From Zizania palustris (Eukaryota > Streptophyta > Magnoliopsida > Poales > Poaceae): 64,000 nt of DNA. The stretch spans positions 16,373,294 to 16,437,293 of the forward strand of contig JAAALK010000284.1 in the NCBI GenBank assembly GCA_019279435.1. Reading direction: 5' to 3'. The notes below the pieces were generated by a model. That model saw nothing but the letters and a program-made list of their open reading frames with translations, ran no database searches and was not told where the DNA came from. Of the stretch, positions 43,825-56,935 are shown piece by piece. Both the position numbers and the translations under genes were made by a program. Positions within the stretch are counted from its first letter, which is position 1; the number at the start of each line of letters is the position of its first letter.

Positions 43825-46800
43825 TCAGCATAACTCCCAGCCATCCTCGTTGTTTTCCCCACGTTTGGTATTATCTTTGCAAGTCACGCCAGTGCCACCT
43901 AGCACTTGCACGATTCTCTCGTTGCCATTTCGAACTGCAACCACAGGATGTTTATCCGTAGACTCAACTGCTTCAATAGTCCTATCGGCAGAACTCCCAC
44001 TCTTGTGAAGAGATGATTGCAGCGAAGAGAGGCTTGATATTGTGGATCGCTGCAACTTGCTGAATGATAAACGCTCATCCACTATTCGCTTGAGCTGGAA
44101 CACATCCTCACCGATCACGGCCATCTCACCTCTGCATATGAACAAGGATTGAATTATAAAAATTTATTGCCCTTCCTATGAATCATTTATTAAGATTGGC
44201 TGACTGGTGCGTTGTTGCAGGCAAAATGCTAATATGGTATAATAGTTGCTCATTCAGAATTCCAGTTCATGATTGGCAGAGAAGCTGTACTTTAAATTCC
44301 CACAGTAGTTTTAGAACTTGTACATACTGATATGTTAGAGACTGTGTCAATGTCTAAAATGGCAGGAATACCAAGGTAGTTTTTATAAGCGTCATGCTTG
44401 TGTTCCAATAAAACAGGAAATGCATTGTTTTGAAGGTGTAAGACCGATATGTTGGTGAGCATCATCCAAAGATAAAAAATATCAAGTAGTCCAACATTTC
44501 CAACTGTAAACATTAGGATTGCTTATAACTGAATAAAATATCTTGGTGATGTTTACAAAATGAGAATTCAGAACTTACTGCAATGTATCAACTATTCGAC
44601 CCCGCTCAACCAAGAAAACCTTCAGCTGACCATAAAAAATACATTTAACATTAATAATTGAAAATAATGTCATCCAAATTCATAATATCTTTTCTTGTTA
44701 AGACTAAGTTATTTTGCACTACTATCAGCACTAAAATACAAGACATGCTTAAACTACTCAAGAACACAATGATCCTTATAACTGTTATGGGCAATTAATT
44801 ATCGGCCATAACAACAACAATTAAGTTATATTGGAGCAAATAATGGAGAAAACGAAAATAACGCAGACAATGGTCAAGTCTATGGTGTTTAAAGGTTACA
44901 TATTAATACCTTTAAATTCTCCTCTGCTTCTTTCTGCAGCTTTCTTGATTCTTCAACAATATAATTCATCTCCTTTTCCTGCTCATCAAGCAGTGCCTGA
45001 GCATAAGCTTCCTTTTCAATCTTCTCCTTCTCAGCTGCATCAATCTCTTGCTGTGCAGCAGCCAATCTGTCCTCGAGTGTTTGGCGTATCTATACAGAAT
45101 CATAGATTACAATTGAACATCACATTTATCTTCAATTCAAAAAAATAGTGTGAATAAAGTTTGTAATCATGTGTCAACACAAATGATAAATTATTAGCAA
45201 TTGTATGTATTCAGTAGTTTAAAATTGAGACATATTAAAGAACAGAACAATTGAAGCCAGAGTGCCAGACAAACAAGAGAAACTGCAGGCCATCCATCCC
45301 ATATTTCTGTATGAAGCTAAGTCAAAAGAGAACATTATGAAACATTTCCCATCATCAATGAATCAAATTAGTGCCATATGAGAGAACAATCCAATCTAAT
45401 TTGTACACTTTTCCTTGCAGCTTTCATGAAGGATTAGTTATGTATTAACAAAATTTGGTATGAAAGAAACATAAGACAGTAAGTATCACAGTACACCTTG
45501 GTATGAAAGAAACATAAGAAAGTATCACAGTACCTCCTCAACCACTATTAGATAGTTATTCCTCTCATCAGATATCCTCTGAAGTCGAGATTGGAGCTCC
45601 CGTGCCTCTGTGGTTAAAATAGATTTCTCCCCAAAAACCTCGCTCACATGCTGCATATTAATTACGTTGGACAGATTGCTTAGGTAAAAAAACAGGAGTT
45701 CCCTCTTTTACAAAATATAATGTCAGGGGAAGGACAAACCATATCATTTGCTTCCTTTGCATGATTTGACATTTCTTTCAGCTCCTCAACTTTGGTGAGA
45801 ATGCTTGTCCCAGCCATAGACGCTTCACACTTGGCCACTTTAGCCTTTTCTTCAAGGTTTTCCATATCCTGTACCATCTTAAGGAGCAACTCTAGAGGGC
45901 GTAAGAGATCAATCTGCACAATGTCAAAGCACTTCAATAATGAATTAATGATCTGAACTAACCATTATAATACACAATAAACTGTTCAGTAACTAAATTA
46001 ATGTAGTAAATAAATCAAACAAGCATACAGAGAAAGAAAAATGGAATAGGTAGGTCATGGCTGAAATTGCATCTTTTGCACAGAAATATTAAGGTAAATC
46101 ATGAGTAGTTTTTAGTCCTTTAGAAAATATAAGAAGTAGTACTTCCTAAAATATGTAGTGATTTTAGGGAGAATACTGCTAGCATGCCATTAGACCAGGA
46201 TGGCTCTAAGTGGCCCATCAACTTGCTGTTGTGTCATCCTAAAGACACAGATGCTAACTATGAGATGACATGAAAAGAATGCACTGCCCATGGCTCTGAA
46301 TGATTTACCTTTACCTATATCAGCCTGCACTGACTATCTGACTGGTAACCATGAGAAGACAGCTAAAAGTAAAAAAAGCTTGATTGTAATCTAAATCAAT
46401 ACTCTCGCATAGCTTTATTTGGTAGTTAATATGTCAAATCGTCCATCTCTTTATTGTGCATGAAAACAACTAGCCATTCAGAATATATCTTGCTCTTGAT
46501 ATCAACCCCTCAACAAAAGAAAATATATTTTAGTAGTGTGCACTAAAGTTTGATCTGTTAGGTCAATCCAAAATATATACCAACAACAAACCAGAACTAC
46601 CCAAAATGGCTTGTTTTTCTGTTTACCTACTTCCAGTAAGTGGGCTGTGAGATTGACATAGACAAAAAAAATGCCCAAACCATGAAATTTCAGAAGATGA
46701 AAGTGAAAACCACTTAACCACATACCCACATGTGCATTTCGCTACACTAGCAAGCACACCAGTGTGAATGCACCAGAAAGAGCATATCAGTGTTTACTTA

Positions 46801-48775
46801 AAACAAATGTTTCAAAAAGGCTAGGGCTGGCAAATTTGATAATGGACTACCTTATTGCTTTTGGCATCAGTAATGGAATCCTCAAGAGATTCAACACTAA
46901 CAGAATGAGTTGAAGCAATGGAAGAAAGGTGGCTCAAATTAAGATCAGGAATCAGATCAGCTTTGCCAGAGCTGCTGGTGCTCTGCTCTCCACCAAGCCC
47001 AACAGAGGATTTTCTATTGTCTGGAATCGGAATGTCCAGCGCAGGTGAAAAATCATCTGCTCCATCGATTCCAGTTGAAATGTCATTGTTAGAGACACCA
47101 TCAAAAGACTTAGAGAAGGAATTGTTGCCACCGCTTATGTCCACATAATCACAATGTAAATTCAGTGAATCATCCTGTGCAGAGCAATCATCAACATGGA
47201 TTGCATTGTCAGAATATTGCTCTTGGACTCGTGAGACATTATAAATTGTGCAAGCATTTCCACTTTCTCCAATGTGTATTTGATCCAGATATTCATTTAA
47301 CAAGTATCCACCATGTGCAAGTCCAATTTCATTTTCTAAATGAGCCAAGTTTCTCTGAGTACAGGGATTTAAATGTCCACCATCAAGGTCTGAAGTCGAA
47401 TAATGTTGAAAACCAAAGAGTTCTTGGACATGATGAATAGGTGAGTTAAGTTGTTCGCTCATTCGTTGGCATGGCGAATGAGTTCCTTCATCCAGTTCAG
47501 TCATCACATTTTCTTGCCTGACAGCTGTGGTTTCTGTAGACGATTTGCATTGTGTAGAATTGACACTTCCATCAACTTCATCAACCCACTTAACATGCCC
47601 TGATGTGACAATCCACTTGTTACAGTAACTCCCAAAGAATGGGAACCGTATTAAATAAAAGAACTATCAGAGATAATATGGTTGAGATTCAATAAACCAA
47701 GAGAAGCACTGCTTGTCCAGATTGGCTGTAAATTAAAACAAAGTTTTGCTCCATAGATGAATTACTCAAAAATTAACAGGAGCAGCTTAATGTCTTACAT
47801 CCTCCAGTTATTGATAACATAAAAATCAATTGAACAGTTTAAAATTAAAAAGTAAGTTAAAAAATCGGTAATAAAATGCATGGGTTCTCAGCCTTATCCC
47901 AGATTCAGAAGATAAATGTCACCTTCCCTACAAAGAACTATCAAATGCATGCTAAAACCTTCAACTGAATATAATTTACAGTAAGGATATAAGGCATGCC
48001 AGCAAGAGTGTCCAAAGGGAGAACCACGCACACTAAATACAACATGACCCAGAATTCTCAATTTTTGCACTTACCAGCAGAAAGTGAATTCCCTATTTCA
48101 CACATATTGTGAGAAGCGGAGGAAGTACCAACAGAAGCAGCAGATTTTGCTGGCCCAATTTCTTGATGAGCAGGCAAAGCTCTGACCAGATTTGTCCCTA
48201 TAACAGGCGGCAAGACCTCATCTTGATTTGTCCCTATAACAGCCGGCAAGACCTCATCAAGGATTGCCACCACCGCAGAATCAACATCATTTTGGTGCTC
48301 AATGGCAACAGCCTTCAGAATACGAGGATCGAGCTGCAGATAAGAGAAGCAAACATTAAATTAGTACCCACAGGACACAAACCACATATGCATGGCACTA
48401 AAATCTCATATCGCCTCACAACAACATGCACCTCGTAGCCCCATCAGAAATTATCATGGAATATTTGCTCTTATGCCACAAAGTTGAATGATGTTTACTC
48501 TTGTGTGTATGAGAACTGACCAGCAACGGCATGTCATACACTCATATGGTAAATACGGTAAAAGAGTAAATTCCAAATCTCCCAATTATCATATCCATCC
48601 ATGACCAGTTCTCCCTCAAGTTACACATCAGTACATCACAGGAAAAAAAAACCGTTCTTCTCCTGCCCCATCCAATCCAAATAAACATAGCTCCATCGAA
48701 GATGCAAAGGAGACCAGACCGTACCAGAGGGAAAAGTTCCTGAAGGGAGAGGAAGACGACCTCGTGATCGGCCAT
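43825..48775 (-). CDS. CUE-domain coiled-coil protein (ubiquitin-binding)
   Basis: Eight coding exons with GT-AG borders in matching phase: 48775-48725, 48333-48075, 47599-46851, 45913-45740, 45650-45534, 45089-44910, 44625-44579 and 44131-43825, giving 627 residues. Residues about 9-50, joined across intron 1, form a CUE domain: LQELFPL then LDPRILKAVAIEHQNDVDSA and ILDEVLP, with the usual FP and LL-type residues. CUE domains bind mono-ubiquitin. A long acidic, Ser/Asn-rich middle (about 105-350, with HVKWVDEVDG) precedes a coiled coil (about 354-545) rich in Glu, Lys and Gln. It looks like the plant 'ubiquitin system component Cue' proteins known from Arabidopsis. The start of exon 3 was chosen by phase; upstream AGs do not fit. 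Function beyond ubiquitin binding is not known to me. Confidence 0.88.
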
Positions 48776-49932
48776 CGCCGAACCTTGGTGCTCTGACGGT
48801 ACCAAGGAGCACAAGGACTAGGGATTGGGGTTCCTCTCTCTCTCTGATCACCGCAAGGTGAGAGCGTAGGAGGCGAGGGGGTCAGGGGGAGTTAACGAAG
48901 CAAGAAGAGGAGACGGCGAGGGGAAGAGGAGGCGGAACACGAGGGATGACGTGTCTTGTTGGGTGATCATGGCCATGCCTTTTTACGGTTAGGCCCTTGT
49001 AGTTTCTTCTTTTTCTGATTTTCTTACGCCGAAGGATTTTGCTTTTGTTGCGGAGAAACTCTGAAATTTACGGAAAGAATTTATATCTAGTATATCAATT
49101 TTATTTATAAAAATATTTAAATTTTTATATTGATTCATAAATTAATAAGTTTTTTATTCTTTATATATTACTTCATAATATTATTTTTTATTAATGAGTG
49201 ATATTTGTTGATCTTTTATTCTTAGCTTATTTTATCAATTTTAAACTTTTTGCCGAACGAAGTGAGTAGAGCATATGGAGAGAACCTCCAAAACGCTCTT
49301 CTCTAAATTTACGGGATTACAATTAACAAACCGATTTTTCAACAGATATTCTCAATAGCTCTTAAAAATAAAAAATCTCTAAAATTAATTTTTTTGTTTT
49401 ATATTTTTAGAGAGTATACTTAGAGACTTTAATTTAAATAATCTATTGGATATAAACGTATTTAAAGTATTTAAAGTGATTTACAATCGGAGATCTATAA
49501 TTTAGAAATAACCGTGAGACATCCGCCCATTGGAACGCAGAGAACTGACGAGGGAAAAGTCAAAGAGTCGATTGATTGTGTTTTTCATAATATTTAGGAG
49601 GGAGGATCCGTCGCCATAAAGTTTCTAAAAGTGTTTGGAGTTTCTATGTAAATACATTGTATTATTACTCCCCACGATATCTTTGGAAAGAGATTATACC
49701 GCCACAGAAATATTTTCTTGGAGGATTTGGCATTGTTTTTAAAAGAGCTCTTTTTACGGTAAAATAGTTAGCTCAGGACATGTAATCAAATTTAATCGTT
49801 GATTATAGTTAAATTAGAATTTAACAAAAATAAAACAATGGATTAAACGAAATCTTTCGGTGATTTGCTCTGCCAGTTTGATGTAGTTTTATATCGGCCT
49901 CCTTTCCACTTGGGTTGAATGTATGCAGGCAA
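48776..49932. promoter_or_regulatory. Upstream region of the CUE-domain gene
   Basis: 48776-48960 is purine-rich on the plus strand with a TCTCTCTCTCTGATC run, which is CT-rich on the coding strand as in plant 5' UTRs. Beyond that the DNA is AT-rich. A segment at about 49265-49510 shares ATTTAAAGTGATTT words with the MITE at 7891 and may be a diverged relative. No gene. Confidence 0.35.
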
Positions 49933-49935
49933 TTA

Positions 49936-50247
49936 GCCTATTCACGGTGCGAGTTTTATGGGGTGTTTTATGGTATTAATTACCATAAAAGAGGTAGTGT
50001 CATCACCATGACATAGTGCTAACATGTTTACAAGACGGATGAAACGAAATGAAACGTCAACTAAGAATCAAATTGTTTTATCAGAGAGATGTTATTTCAT
50101 GAGAGCTGGTTGCATTTAATTACACTGGTTAGCCTAAGAAATAGTGAAATGAAACTCTCCACTGAGAGAGAGAGTATTTCATTCAGTTGCAAAACTGATG
50201 TGACCTTCTAGGAAACAGTGTTATGAAACTCACCACTGTGAATAGCC
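49936..50247. mobile_element. Tourist-like MITE, third copy, inverted
   Basis: 312 bp from GCCTATTCACGGTG to CACTGTGAATAGCC, flanked by TTA (49933-49935 and 50248-50250). The interior matches the dimer at 42650-43347 in reverse orientation. Confidence 0.82.
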
Positions 50248-50250
50248 TTA

Positions 50251-51794
50251 GAGAAAATCAAGGAGGTTGTAGTAGTATTTAATGGTGTCATGTTCGGATA
50301 TAGCTAAATCAAATTTTTATTTATTTCTATAATTATAGATATAAAAAATAAAAAATTAAGAATGGTCTATTAATCTAGACATTAGATTTGTAAAAATGAA
50401 CTAAAGTTATTAATTTCAATATACCTTAAAATTTGTCTTTCAAAAATAAGAATGTAAGATAGCGCCGCCTGAAGAGCAAAAGCCACAACAATTATCAATG
50501 TAGTTATCATTCCCTAGGCACGAATGAGTCTATTGGTCACGTGTGTATTGGCAAATGGCAAGATGTAAACAATTTATATTATCTCAAAAATAAAGGAAAG
50601 AAAATATATTAAGAATGACAAAATAAGATCCTTTGTAATCAATCTGTCGGCTATAATGCATTCACCCAATTTAAGTCATTGGATGAAAATCCGATGATAC
50701 AGGAGGAAAGTTTTGCACGTTGCGGGACTTAGAGTATCTTTATTGTACTTATTATTTTTGACTTATTATTTATAGTAATAATAATAAGTCTTCTTATTTA
50801 AATTGACTTGCTATTTTACTATTCACTCTAATGTAATTGCTAAATGCGATTTTTTATTTCAATGTAGCTATATTTTATCAATTTATATACATGCAAAGAA
50901 AATAAAAATAATTAAACAAACCCAACATTCAATGTAATAGCAAGTTTGATTTTTTTACTAGATTTAATAAGTGTGAAGAGAAAAATAGAGAGCCAAATAC
51001 AGTGAAGATGTTTTTTGAACTATACTTATTATTTTAGAGGATAAAAAGTGATGCTCTTCACAGCAAGCTTCGTACATACATGAGTCACTGCCATAATTTG
51101 CCATTTGATCTTGAAGGAAGGAAAGAGTGGGAGACAGTCCGTGCACCGCTGCCCGTCTGATTTAAACCCACCGATTTCTCGGGGCTGCCTGATTTTAGCC
51201 CACACGTTCTGGACTAGTTCGTGGTGTACAATTCTTAATGTAAGGCTCTTTTGGATAGGACGAAAATTAGAAGATTTTTGGAGTTATTAAAATCAATTCC
51301 TATAAAAAATATATAATATAAAATTAATGCGTTTCAAAGAAACCCCAAATAACAAGCACAAGATGTTATTGGGTAGCGTAAATGAATTTACAAGTCACTA
51401 GACAGTGCCTCAATATTTGCCCATGCAAAACACGCAGCATCGAGGCGGCGTACATGATAGACGCCATGGATTATGGATATATCGCAGCTTCCAAAAACAC
51501 AACACAGCATCAGAAGTCATCGCCGCAAATGTATGCCAATGTATGGTCCAGCTTCAGCTGACCTTGGCCTGACAACCAAGTTGTTGCTAATACATGAAAG
51601 TTCTGATGCAACATGCAAGTTACAGTAGTACACTAGTACATATAAATCGCCAGGCTAAATTATCTGGCTGCTTGACTCGGTGTTCAAAACAATGGAGCCA
51701 CAGTGCGTCTGTTCAAAGTGAAAATTCAACCTGGTGGGAAAACATTTTGAAGCTAATTTGAGAAAAAGGTAGGAGCTAGTCAATCTAAACATGA
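50251..51794. other. Gene-free DNA up to the RanGAP 3' end
   Basis: AT-rich. About 50730-51060 has inverted ACTTATTATT / AATAATAAGT words that may belong to another MITE, but ends were not resolved. The last 300 bp should include the RanGAP 3' UTR. Confidence 0.3.
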
Positions 51795-53420
51795 TCATTC
51801 GTCCTGCTCAAACTTAAGGCCCTGCAACTTTGAGTCCAGCTCACCTTCATCCTCTTCCTCCTCATCATCATCTTCAGCCTCCCCCTCAGGTTCATTCTCA
51901 TCCAGTGGACCAAGCACATCCAGTGAATTCTTACCACCCTTCAGAATTTCCTTCACCTCATCAATCCCTTCATCAGAGATGTAATTCCCATTGATGTTCA
52001 GTTGTACAAAACCTAGCTTATTTGTGATTGCCTGGGCAAAGCACCGAGCTCCAACCCTCTGCAACATATTCGTGCTGACATCAAGCTCCTTCAGATCGGA
52101 GTGTCCATCTTCCAATGATTTTGCAATCACAACAGCACCATCATCCTTCAGTTCATTTTCAGCCAAGGTCAGCTTCTTGAGTGATTGCATTGCTTTTAGG
52201 CATTCTGCTAACGCCTGGGCTGCTTTGGCATTAATTTCATTTCCAGCAATGTCAAGAACTTCCAACTGAGGTGCCGAATTTTTTAGGGTATTAGTAATTG
52301 CTATCGTTCCCTTATTCTCAAGATTGAGGTCACTGAGATAAAGCTCAACAAGATCAGGAAGCTTTGAAAGGGTTTCGCTGAGTGCCACTCCTGCCTCAAC
52401 ACCAAATAAGTTGTCCCTGAGATCAAGTTTCTTCAGACGAGTGCAAGTCCCCAGTGCCTCAGCTAGAGCCACTCCACCATCAGATCCTATCCTTGTTGCT
52501 GAGCACCTGAAACTCTCTAGATTCGGAGAACATTTAACCATCTCAGCAATAGACATAGCGCCTTCATCCCCAGTCATATTGTTGTGAAAGTGGAGAACCT
52601 TAAGCTTCTTAGTTGAAGGAATAAGCTCAGAAAGAGCATTTGCAGCTTCCTCTGATATACCATCATTCATCACATAAAGTTCTTCCAGGCTGTCCTGTGA
52701 TTTCAGGAGCTCTCCAAATGCTCTGACACCCTTCTCTCCTAAAGCATTGTCAGAAATGTTCAAGTATCTCAGTACAGTGCCCTCTAATGCTTTCGAGAAT
52801 ATGTGCATCACATCAAGGGCTTCATCCTCAGGCCTTCCAGCAACAAAATCTGAGATATCTACCTCCGTGAGCTGTTTTTTGATAGATTCAAGAATAGGCC
52901 CAGCAACATTGGCAGCTCCAATACCAAAGCTCCTGTTGCTGAAGCATATCCTTTTATATGAGTTTCCTGGTTTGGTAAGTGGGCTCAAAAGTTCCTTTGC
53001 TTCATCTGCCTCAATAAAAGCACGCTTGCCACCAGATATATCAAATACAGTATCAGCAGGCTCAAGAGGTGTATCAACAACAGGCACTTCTGGTTCTGCG
53101 GTTGTCCTTGGGCCTCTTTTCAGAACTTCCAGCATCAGCTTGCTAGTTTCCTTTGCATACAGCTGGACAGCAGAGCTCCCATCACCATCTGGCTCCTTCT
53201 TGAAATACTCATCTGCTGAGGCAAAGCATATCTCTTCGATTCTTTTAGCATTATCATGAGCCTCTTCCTTGCCCACAAGGCCATACTTGCGAGAAAATAA
53301 GGATTCAGTGGACAGGTTCTTGGTCATCCTCTCCACAAGCATCAGACGAGTACTTTCACTTGGTGGCCACAGCTTGATGGAGAATGTCCGGGGTTGGAAA
53401 TCTTGAGTTGTCGAATCCAT
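51795..53420 (-). CDS. RANGAP: Ran GTPase-activating protein with WPP domain
   Basis: 541 residues in one uninterrupted frame. Residues about 8-105 form the WPP domain (W18-P19-P20 in FSIKLWPPSESTR) that targets plant RanGAP to the nuclear envelope and, in division, to the phragmoplast and division site. Residues about 195-485 are leucine-rich repeats of the RanGAP type (LRYLNISDNALGEKG, LEELYVMNDG, LKKLDLRDNLFG, LEVLDIAGNEI, LKELDVSTNML, VQLNINGNYISDEG). A strongly acidic tail follows (about 505-530). It stimulates GTP hydrolysis by Ran on the cytoplasmic side of the pore and so sets the direction of nuclear transport. The start is the first ATG before the WPP domain. A spliced 5' UTR is likely. 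All expected domains are present. Which paralogue it is cannot be told. Confidence 0.95.
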   Translation of the reverse strand: MDSTTQDFQPRTFSIKLWPPSESTRLMLVERMTKNLSTESLFSRKYGLVGKEEAHDNAKRIEEICFASADEYFKKEPDGDGSSAVQLYAKETSKLMLEVLKRGPRTTAEPEVPVVDTPLEPADTVFDISGGKRAFIEADEAKELLSPLTKPGNSYKRICFSNRSFGIGAANVAGPILESIKKQLTEVDISDFVAGRPEDEALDVMHIFSKALEGTVLRYLNISDNALGEKGVRAFGELLKSQDSLEELYVMNDGISEEAANALSELIPSTKKLKVLHFHNNMTGDEGAMSIAEMVKCSPNLESFRCSATRIGSDGGVALAEALGTCTRLKKLDLRDNLFGVEAGVALSETLSKLPDLVELYLSDLNLENKGTIAITNTLKNSAPQLEVLDIAGNEINAKAAQALAECLKAMQSLKKLTLAENELKDDGAVVIAKSLEDGHSDLKELDVSTNMLQRVGARCFAQAITNKLGFVQLNINGNYISDEGIDEVKEILKGGKNSLDVLGPLDENEPEGEAEDDDEEEEDEGELDSKLQGLKFEQDE

Positions 53421-53632
53421 GTGAAAATAATGTACTTACACAACCTAATGATAGATGAGAAATTATCAGGATGATTGTAATGATAGAATTCAAGGTAATA
53501 GAAATAGTGCAACATTAAATAAAAATGTAAGTAGTGTAGCGAAGTAGAAATTGGAGTTTTACACACCAAAAATAAGTAACAACAGGAATACAATTAAACA
53601 CTAGCTAGTAAAAAATAATGGAAACATTATAT

Positions 53633-54289
53633 ATTACTACCCCGAACTATCGCGAAAGTTTAAATAACCCCCTAAACTATAAAACTATTTAATTAGCCCC
53701 CTAAAATTCGAAAACCAGTTTACTGTGGAACTTTCAACATGGTTTCGTTGATGTGGATGGCGGTTTCGCTGAATGGGACACACGTGGCATGCTAACGTGG
53801 CAAACAGAGTAAAAATTGCTTTCGTGACAACGCGCGAAAGGTGTTCCATGAAATGCCCGAGTGCTCTGCCTGATCTCCGGTAGCCTACCGCACACCGGCC
53901 ACTCAGTCGCCACCGCACGCCCCGTCCACGTGCCGCGCACTCGCCCACCCAGCACACGCCCTGCTCTGACTCACCCTTGGCACAGCGCGCTGCGGCCCCC
54001 ACCGCCACCTCGACATGGCGCAATGCGCGGGCAGGTGCAACAACATGCAGCAGCAGTGGCTCGCGGTCATTCTATCAAACACCTTCCATGCGGGCGTTTT
54101 ATGAAAAAAATAACTCTTTTGGCCACATCAGCGTCACGTGTACTGTCCAGTCAGCAAAAATCGTCATTACGTTGTGTCACGTCAGCATTTGTTGCACAGT
54201 AAAGTAGTTTTCAAATTTTCGGGGGTTGTTTAAACGGTTTGATAGTTCAGGGGGTTATTTAAACTTTCATGATAGTTCAGAGTAGTAAT
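53633..54289. mobile_element. Long-TIR (Mutator-like) element in the RanGAP 5' intron
   Basis: The left end (ATTACTACCCCGAACTATCG...AAGTTTAAATAACCCCC) and the inverted right end agree over about 100 bp. Arms are AT-rich while the core (about 53850-54080) is GC-rich like coding DNA. Long TIRs and a GC-rich passenger suggest a MULE or Pack-MULE type. A target duplication was not readable. Confidence 0.7.
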
Positions 54290-54631
54290 CTATACTTTTT
54301 CCAAAAAATAATAAAGTTTGTACTGTATCAGTAACACCAACAATTCTTTTACCAACTACAAGTCTACAACCATGTGATTTGTTTCAAGAATCATGGTATC
54401 AAAGTTTCACTCAACCAAAAGAAAAAATGTGCAATGCTGATAATATATCATGTTGGGTCCATATAATCAGGTTTATTTGGGTCCATATATAGGGCATATA
54501 ATGCTTCAGACTGCAGTAAAGTACAACCAATTAAGCCTCAATAATCATGATATATTATCAAACAAATCACTCCGGCTGTCCCCACCGATAGTCATGCTCC
54601 CATTTCAGCTTCCATATATAATGGTTTCAGA

Positions 54632-54733
54632 TTTGAAAATATCAATTCAGCTAAAACATAACTCAGATCAGCACTACACCTTTTTGAAAATATCAATTCA
54701 GCTAAAACATAACTCAGATCAGCACTACACCTT
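54632..54733. repeat. Perfect tandem duplication, 51-bp unit
   Basis: The unit starting TTTGAAAATATCAATTCAGC occurs at 54632 and again at 54683 with no difference that I can see. Recent duplication or replication slippage. Confidence 0.9.
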
Positions 54734-55170
54734 GAATTTTATTTCAGCAATAAGCCGAAAGGTTAAAATTAAGCACAACAGAGTTTTTCAGGATGAATCA
54801 GTTCTGAAATAACTAGTCTCACGGACTTAGCGTGGGACATGGGGGTGCAGATGAACCCCCAATTTTTTTATGGAAACAAACTTCTATCAGTATTCAGTAC
54901 TAAGGTTAAGGCGCAGCGAAAAGCTTCCAGATCTATAAGAGAAGCTAAGGTTAAGGCAAAGAGAAAAGGTATGTATACCGAGAAATGAGAAAGAGGGTGT
55001 CCGTACGAGTTCTCACCGGCGAGGATGCGGCGGAAGAAGGAACACGCCGGCGCCGCTGTTCGCGGGATGGAGATCGATGGCACGGCTCGGCGCAAGCGGC
55101 GGCGAACTTGGCGAGAGAAGACGAAGGCGATGCCGAGAGGAGAGAGGAGGGAGGAGTAAAGGCCAATTAC

Positions 55171-55572
55171 GCTGGGCCGTCGGCAGCATGGGCTTTTTTA
55201 ACAGATGAAGTTACAAATGAGCAGAAAACGTGGAGACGGGGTAAAAAAAAGATGGAAGTCATGGTGTAACTTTTGAAACGAGGGGAAATATCGTGCATTC
55301 CTTTTTAAAAAAATTATGTGATAATTATGAAATTAATCCTGCTACTTCTCGTCCCGGGCTTCTACAATTTAAAAAACGTACAAGAGTATTGATCAAATTA
55401 TTGTAGCCGTGATAGATGTCATTTTTCCCCTTATATTTATAACGAATCGAGACATCGACAGTAAGCAAATTAATGTGACTTGTGAGGTACAACAATTATT
55501 AGAAATAATCGAGTTAGATATGTAGCTATGAGTGCTACAGACGGGTTGATGAGAGGAATGGAAGCGATTGAC
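55171..55572. other. RanGAP upstream DNA
   Basis: Contains a GC-rich start and then AT-rich DNA; presumed promoter of the minus-strand gene. No defined motif. Confidence 0.3.
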
Positions 55573-56077
55573 AAGGGTTAGGGATAACAATGGGCCTGAA
55601 ATCTATGGGTTTGATAAAAACTCGTTCGTGAAGCAAACTCGTAAAACTCATGTAAACATGAACCAGCAAACTCATAGGTACAAAACTAAACCCGAACCCA
55701 TTGGATACCCAAAACCCAATGATAACCCTCGGCTTCAATTTAGATTCTACGTAAATTAAATTACAACATAAATGTAATTAAAAATCCACAACAAATAAGA
55801 CATTATCACATTATCATTATATAATTTGAAATGATGAAACCACTCAACATAACTCAATCTAATATTATCACCAGAAATAAATAGAAAATGGGCTAGACTC
55901 TATGTAATTTTAAGTAATCGGGTAAACTCGTGAAAACCCACAGATTTAAATCTAAACCTATGCCTGATCTAAAAATAAATGGGTACCCGAACCTGCGAAT
56001 CCATGGGTATAAAATTTAACCTATACCTATGTCCATCGAGTCGAGTACCCACAAGTAAAATTTACTGACATCCCTAG
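55573..56077. mobile_element. MITE-like element with TAGGGAT ends
   Basis: Left TTAGGGATAACAATGGG and right ATTTACTGACATCCCTA are inverted at the outer ten bases. Inside are repeated ACTCGT, GGGTACC and CATGGGTA words. The flanks do not show a clean duplication. hAT-like MITE is the most likely type. Confidence 0.4.
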
Positions 56078-56935
56078 TTGGCATCGATTTAATTCTTCGT
56101 TTGTAAAGATTTGAATGTTTTTAAAAATTATTTATCTAATTTCTGATTCGATCGGGTATAGTTGTATTAATCTATAAAAAATATCTCAGATGATTATATT
56201 TTAATTAAAAATATATATGGCAAACAGAACCTAATAATTTAAACTTATTCCATCCAACTTATATCCAACTAACTAAACAAAAATTATATTGTCAGTCCAA
56301 CCAACCAAATAACTAACATACTATATCTCTAAGTTCATGGATAATCAAACCCTACCTAAGAGCATCTCCAAGAGATACTCTAAAAAATGAATCCCTATAT
56401 CTATTTTTTGGACTCTTTTAAAATATTTGGTTCTTTATATAGTTTCTTTCCTCCAACAGAATCTCTAGATTTAAGTCTCTAAATATTATTTAGGTCCACC
56501 ATATTAACTAATAACAACCGATCTTCTGGCCAAAGCATTCCGATCCTCAACGCAAAGCTTCACCGCCCTGGGCGTCCTACGACCACCGCCCTGGGCGTCC
56601 TGCGACCGCCGCCCGCTGCCCCAGTCCACCGCTCCACACCTGCTTTGCTGCCGCCCGTGATTGCAAATAAAGTGCCCACTGCCCTAGTCAGCAGCCATCC
56701 AGAAAGAGGTTTGCTGCTGCCCGTAATTACAAAAGAAGTGCTAGTTGCTCGTTTGGACATTAACTTTGTGTTGCATTACTCATGAATCTACAGGGAAACT
56801 ACTCGCCGCTGGTTGAAAATTCTTTGTAATACCTCAAATTCAGAGATAAGACTAGTAAGTTTATATTATAATGCTAATTTGATATATAAAATTATACGAT
56901 GTTTATAATATCATTGTAAAATTGTTTTTTAGATA

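Larger units (their letters stand above)
53421..55170 (-). promoter_or_regulatory. Probable 5' UTR, intron and promoter-proximal region of RanGAP
   Basis: A GC-rich, CT-rich exon-like segment at about 55160-55017 ends with GCCG before GTGAGA (a strong donor on the minus strand). A possible acceptor, CTATCATTAG, lies 24 bases before the ATG. This would give a 1.57-kb 5' UTR intron containing a long-TIR element and a tandem repeat. The splice is inferred from site quality only. Confidence 0.5.

Noticed and set aside
48542..48814. 90-codon minus-strand frame at the CUE gene start
   Set aside because: It reads past the exon 1 donor into the intron; only the 17 codons from the ATG at 48775 belong to the gene.
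54868..55166. Frames of 71-94 codons upstream of RanGAP
   Set aside because: They lie in the CT-rich 5' UTR exon and neighbouring intron and show no domain or conservation signal.
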